Below the pieces are notes generated by a model. That model was given only the letters and a program-made list of their open reading frames with translations, was not told the origin of the DNA and made no database searches. Shown one piece after another: positions 4,185 through 5,116 of a stretch of DNA of 5,116 nt. The stretch spans positions 1-5,116 of the forward strand of contig JAUWGN010000092.1 in assembly GCA_030606385.1 (NCBI GenBank), read 5' to 3'. This DNA comes from Dehalococcoidia bacterium. GTDB lineage: Bacteria; Chloroflexota; Dehalococcoidia; GIF9; AB-539-J10. The position numbers and the translations under genes were made by a program. The first letter of the stretch is position 1. Each line of letters opens with the position of its first letter.

Positions 4185-4853
4185 TTGAAGCCAAGATTAA
4201 TTGCTATAGATGGTCCCGTAGCAGCGGGCAAGAGCAGTGTAGGATTCTTACTTGCTCAACGATTGGACTATCTTTTCCTCGACACAGGCACTATGTATCG
4301 CGCCTTCACCTGGAAAGCAATCAATTCAGGCATTCCTCTGGAAGACGAAAATAAGCTTTCCAGATTAGCAGGAATAACCAAGTTTGACTTTGTGCCCAAC
4401 AATAAAAGGGGACTCTCCCCGCTCATTGATGGCCACAATGCCTCCGCTAAGCTAACCCAACCTGAAGTGGATGAAAACGTCGCCATAGTAGCAAAGGTAG
4501 CCGGGGTACGACGAGCAATGGTGGCAGCACAGCGAATGATAGCTCAGCAAGGCGGAATAATAATGGCAGGAAGGGATATCGGCACGGTGGTCCTACCACA
4601 AGCTGAACTGAAGATCTTCCTTACCGCCTCAGTTGAACAGAGAGCTCTTCGGCGCTACAAAGAACTATCACAAAAAGGGGGGAAGATAAATTATGAGAGT
4701 ATAATTGCTGACCTGGAGAAGCGAGATGAAGCTGACTTCACTCGCTCTATCTCCCCGCTTAAACCCGCCAGCGACGCTATAATCATCGATACCGAAAAAC
4801 TCCCCCTGGAGCAGGTAGTGGACAAAATATATTCCCTGGCAACAAAGCAATGA
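4185..4853 (+). CDS. cmk: Cytidylate kinase
   Basis: Complete 222-residue bacterial CMP kinase, which phosphorylates CMP and dCMP with ATP in the cytosol. The P-loop GPVAAGKSS is at 10-18. LDTGTMYRAF (32-41) is the CMP-site motif, and GRDIGTVVLPQAELKIFL (129-146) holds the conserved Arg-Asp of the substrate site. LEKRDEADFTRSISPLKPASDA (177-198) is the lid/Arg-Asp segment characteristic of Cmk. Length is normal (about 220-230). The start is TTG at 4185: an in-frame stop at 4173-4175 leaves no ATG upstream, and AGGA at 4179-4182 is correctly spaced. The next internal ATG falls after the P-loop. The stop overlaps the start of plsC as ATGA, so the two are probably translationally coupled. Confidence 0.95.
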   Translation: MKPRLIAIDGPVAAGKSSVGFLLAQRLDYLFLDTGTMYRAFTWKAINSGIPLEDENKLSRLAGITKFDFVPNNKRGLSPLIDGHNASAKLTQPEVDENVAIVAKVAGVRRAMVAAQRMIAQQGGIIMAGRDIGTVVLPQAELKIFLTASVEQRALRRYKELSQKGGKINYESIIADLEKRDEADFTRSISPLKPASDAIIIDTEKLPLEQVVDKIYSLATKQ

Positions 4854-5116
4854 CCCGATCTCAAAAGATTGTAGTAACCATCATTAAGCCTTTATATCAT
4901 ATTTTCCTCTCCTGGGAAGTTAGAGGCAGGAAAAACGTGCCTCCATCTGGTCCACTCATCGTGGTCGCCAACCACGTGCATGTTATTGATGGCGAATTGC
5001 TGTTATTCGGCGTCTCTCGGTGGATAATTTACATGGCTAAAGAGCAGTTGTTCCATTATCCTATATTGAGGTCTCTCCTCCGCTGGGCAGGTGCTTTAGT
5101 AGTATATCGCCGGGGA
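4850..5116 (+). CDS. plsC: 1-acyl-glycerol-3-phosphate acyltransferase, N-terminal part
   Basis: The first 89 residues of a PlsC-family acyltransferase, open to the window edge. A hydrophobic amphipathic start (7-22, IVVTIIKPLYHIFLSW) suits membrane association. The catalytic H-X4-D box is NHVHVID at 41-47 (His42, Asp47). FxMAKEQLF-like block II is at 61-68, and GALVVYRRG (81-89) is the beginning of block III, which carries the phosphate-binding Arg. In the box the usual serine (NHxSxxD) is His44. The family transfers an acyl group to lysophosphatidate to make phosphatidate in phospholipid synthesis. The ATG overlaps the cmk stop by 4 bp. A cmk-plsC order is a known arrangement, in some lineages followed by ispH; what follows here is out of view. 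Confidence 0.9.
   Translation, partial: MTRSQKIVVTIIKPLYHIFLSWEVRGRKNVPPSGPLIVVANHVHVIDGELLLFGVSRWIIYMAKEQLFHYPILRSLLRWAGALVVYRRG

Noticed and set aside
3968..4231. Minus-strand frame of 87 codons
   Set aside because: It translates the T-rich and iterated repeat tracts and overlaps the start of cmk; there is no homology signal.

Overview
The window most resembles a bacterial chromosome fragment from the Chloroflexota, possibly Dehalococcoidia. That assignment is inferred from gene content: a CBS-less GuaB3-type IMP dehydrogenase relative, a cmk-plsC pair, and gaps filled with dispersed repeats. No single marker proves it. Coding density is moderate and roughly a quarter of the window is repeat-derived intergenic DNA.

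Layout, left to right. (1) 31-1170 (+): complete GuaB3-like protein of purine nucleotide metabolism, with no visible ribosome binding site. (2) 1171-1558: repeat-rich gap. It holds three spaced copies of a GTCATTGCGAGG end motif, a GTAG-bounded pair of inverted hairpins resembling a REPIN, a 40-bp repeat, and a strong sigma70-type promoter. (3) 1559-2003 (+): hicB antitoxin gene, intact, overlapping a hicA toxin gene whose 3' half has been replaced by an A-rich repeat. (4) About 1926-2170: A-rich/T-rich foldback element whose right arm carries the second copy of the 40-bp repeat, followed by a C/G-rich hairpin. (5) 2186-2806 (-): LysE-type membrane exporter. (6) 2807-3008: complete copy of the TCATTGCGA...TCGCAATGA inverted-repeat element. 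(7) 3009-3846 (-): a tRNA-Thr(CGT) gene followed 10 bp later by a gene for an unrecognised protein with alternating beta/alpha character and a poly-glutamate tail; both appear to share a promoter with a perfect TATAAT. (8) 3847-4184: second repeat-rich gap ending in a TTGACA promoter candidate. (9) 4185-5116 (+): cmk (cytidylate kinase, TTG start) overlapping by 4 bp (ATGA) the start of plsC, an acyltransferase cut off by the window end.

How the genes relate: guaB3 and cmk both serve nucleotide pools. cmk and plsC are translationally coupled and link CMP/CDP supply to phospholipid synthesis. The hicBA locus is a decayed toxin-antitoxin module embedded in repeats. The tRNA and the unknown protein are probably co-transcribed. 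The points most worth following are the broken hicA with its flanking 40-bp repeats, the REPIN-like pair with compensatory stem changes, and the tRNA-linked acidic-tailed protein.
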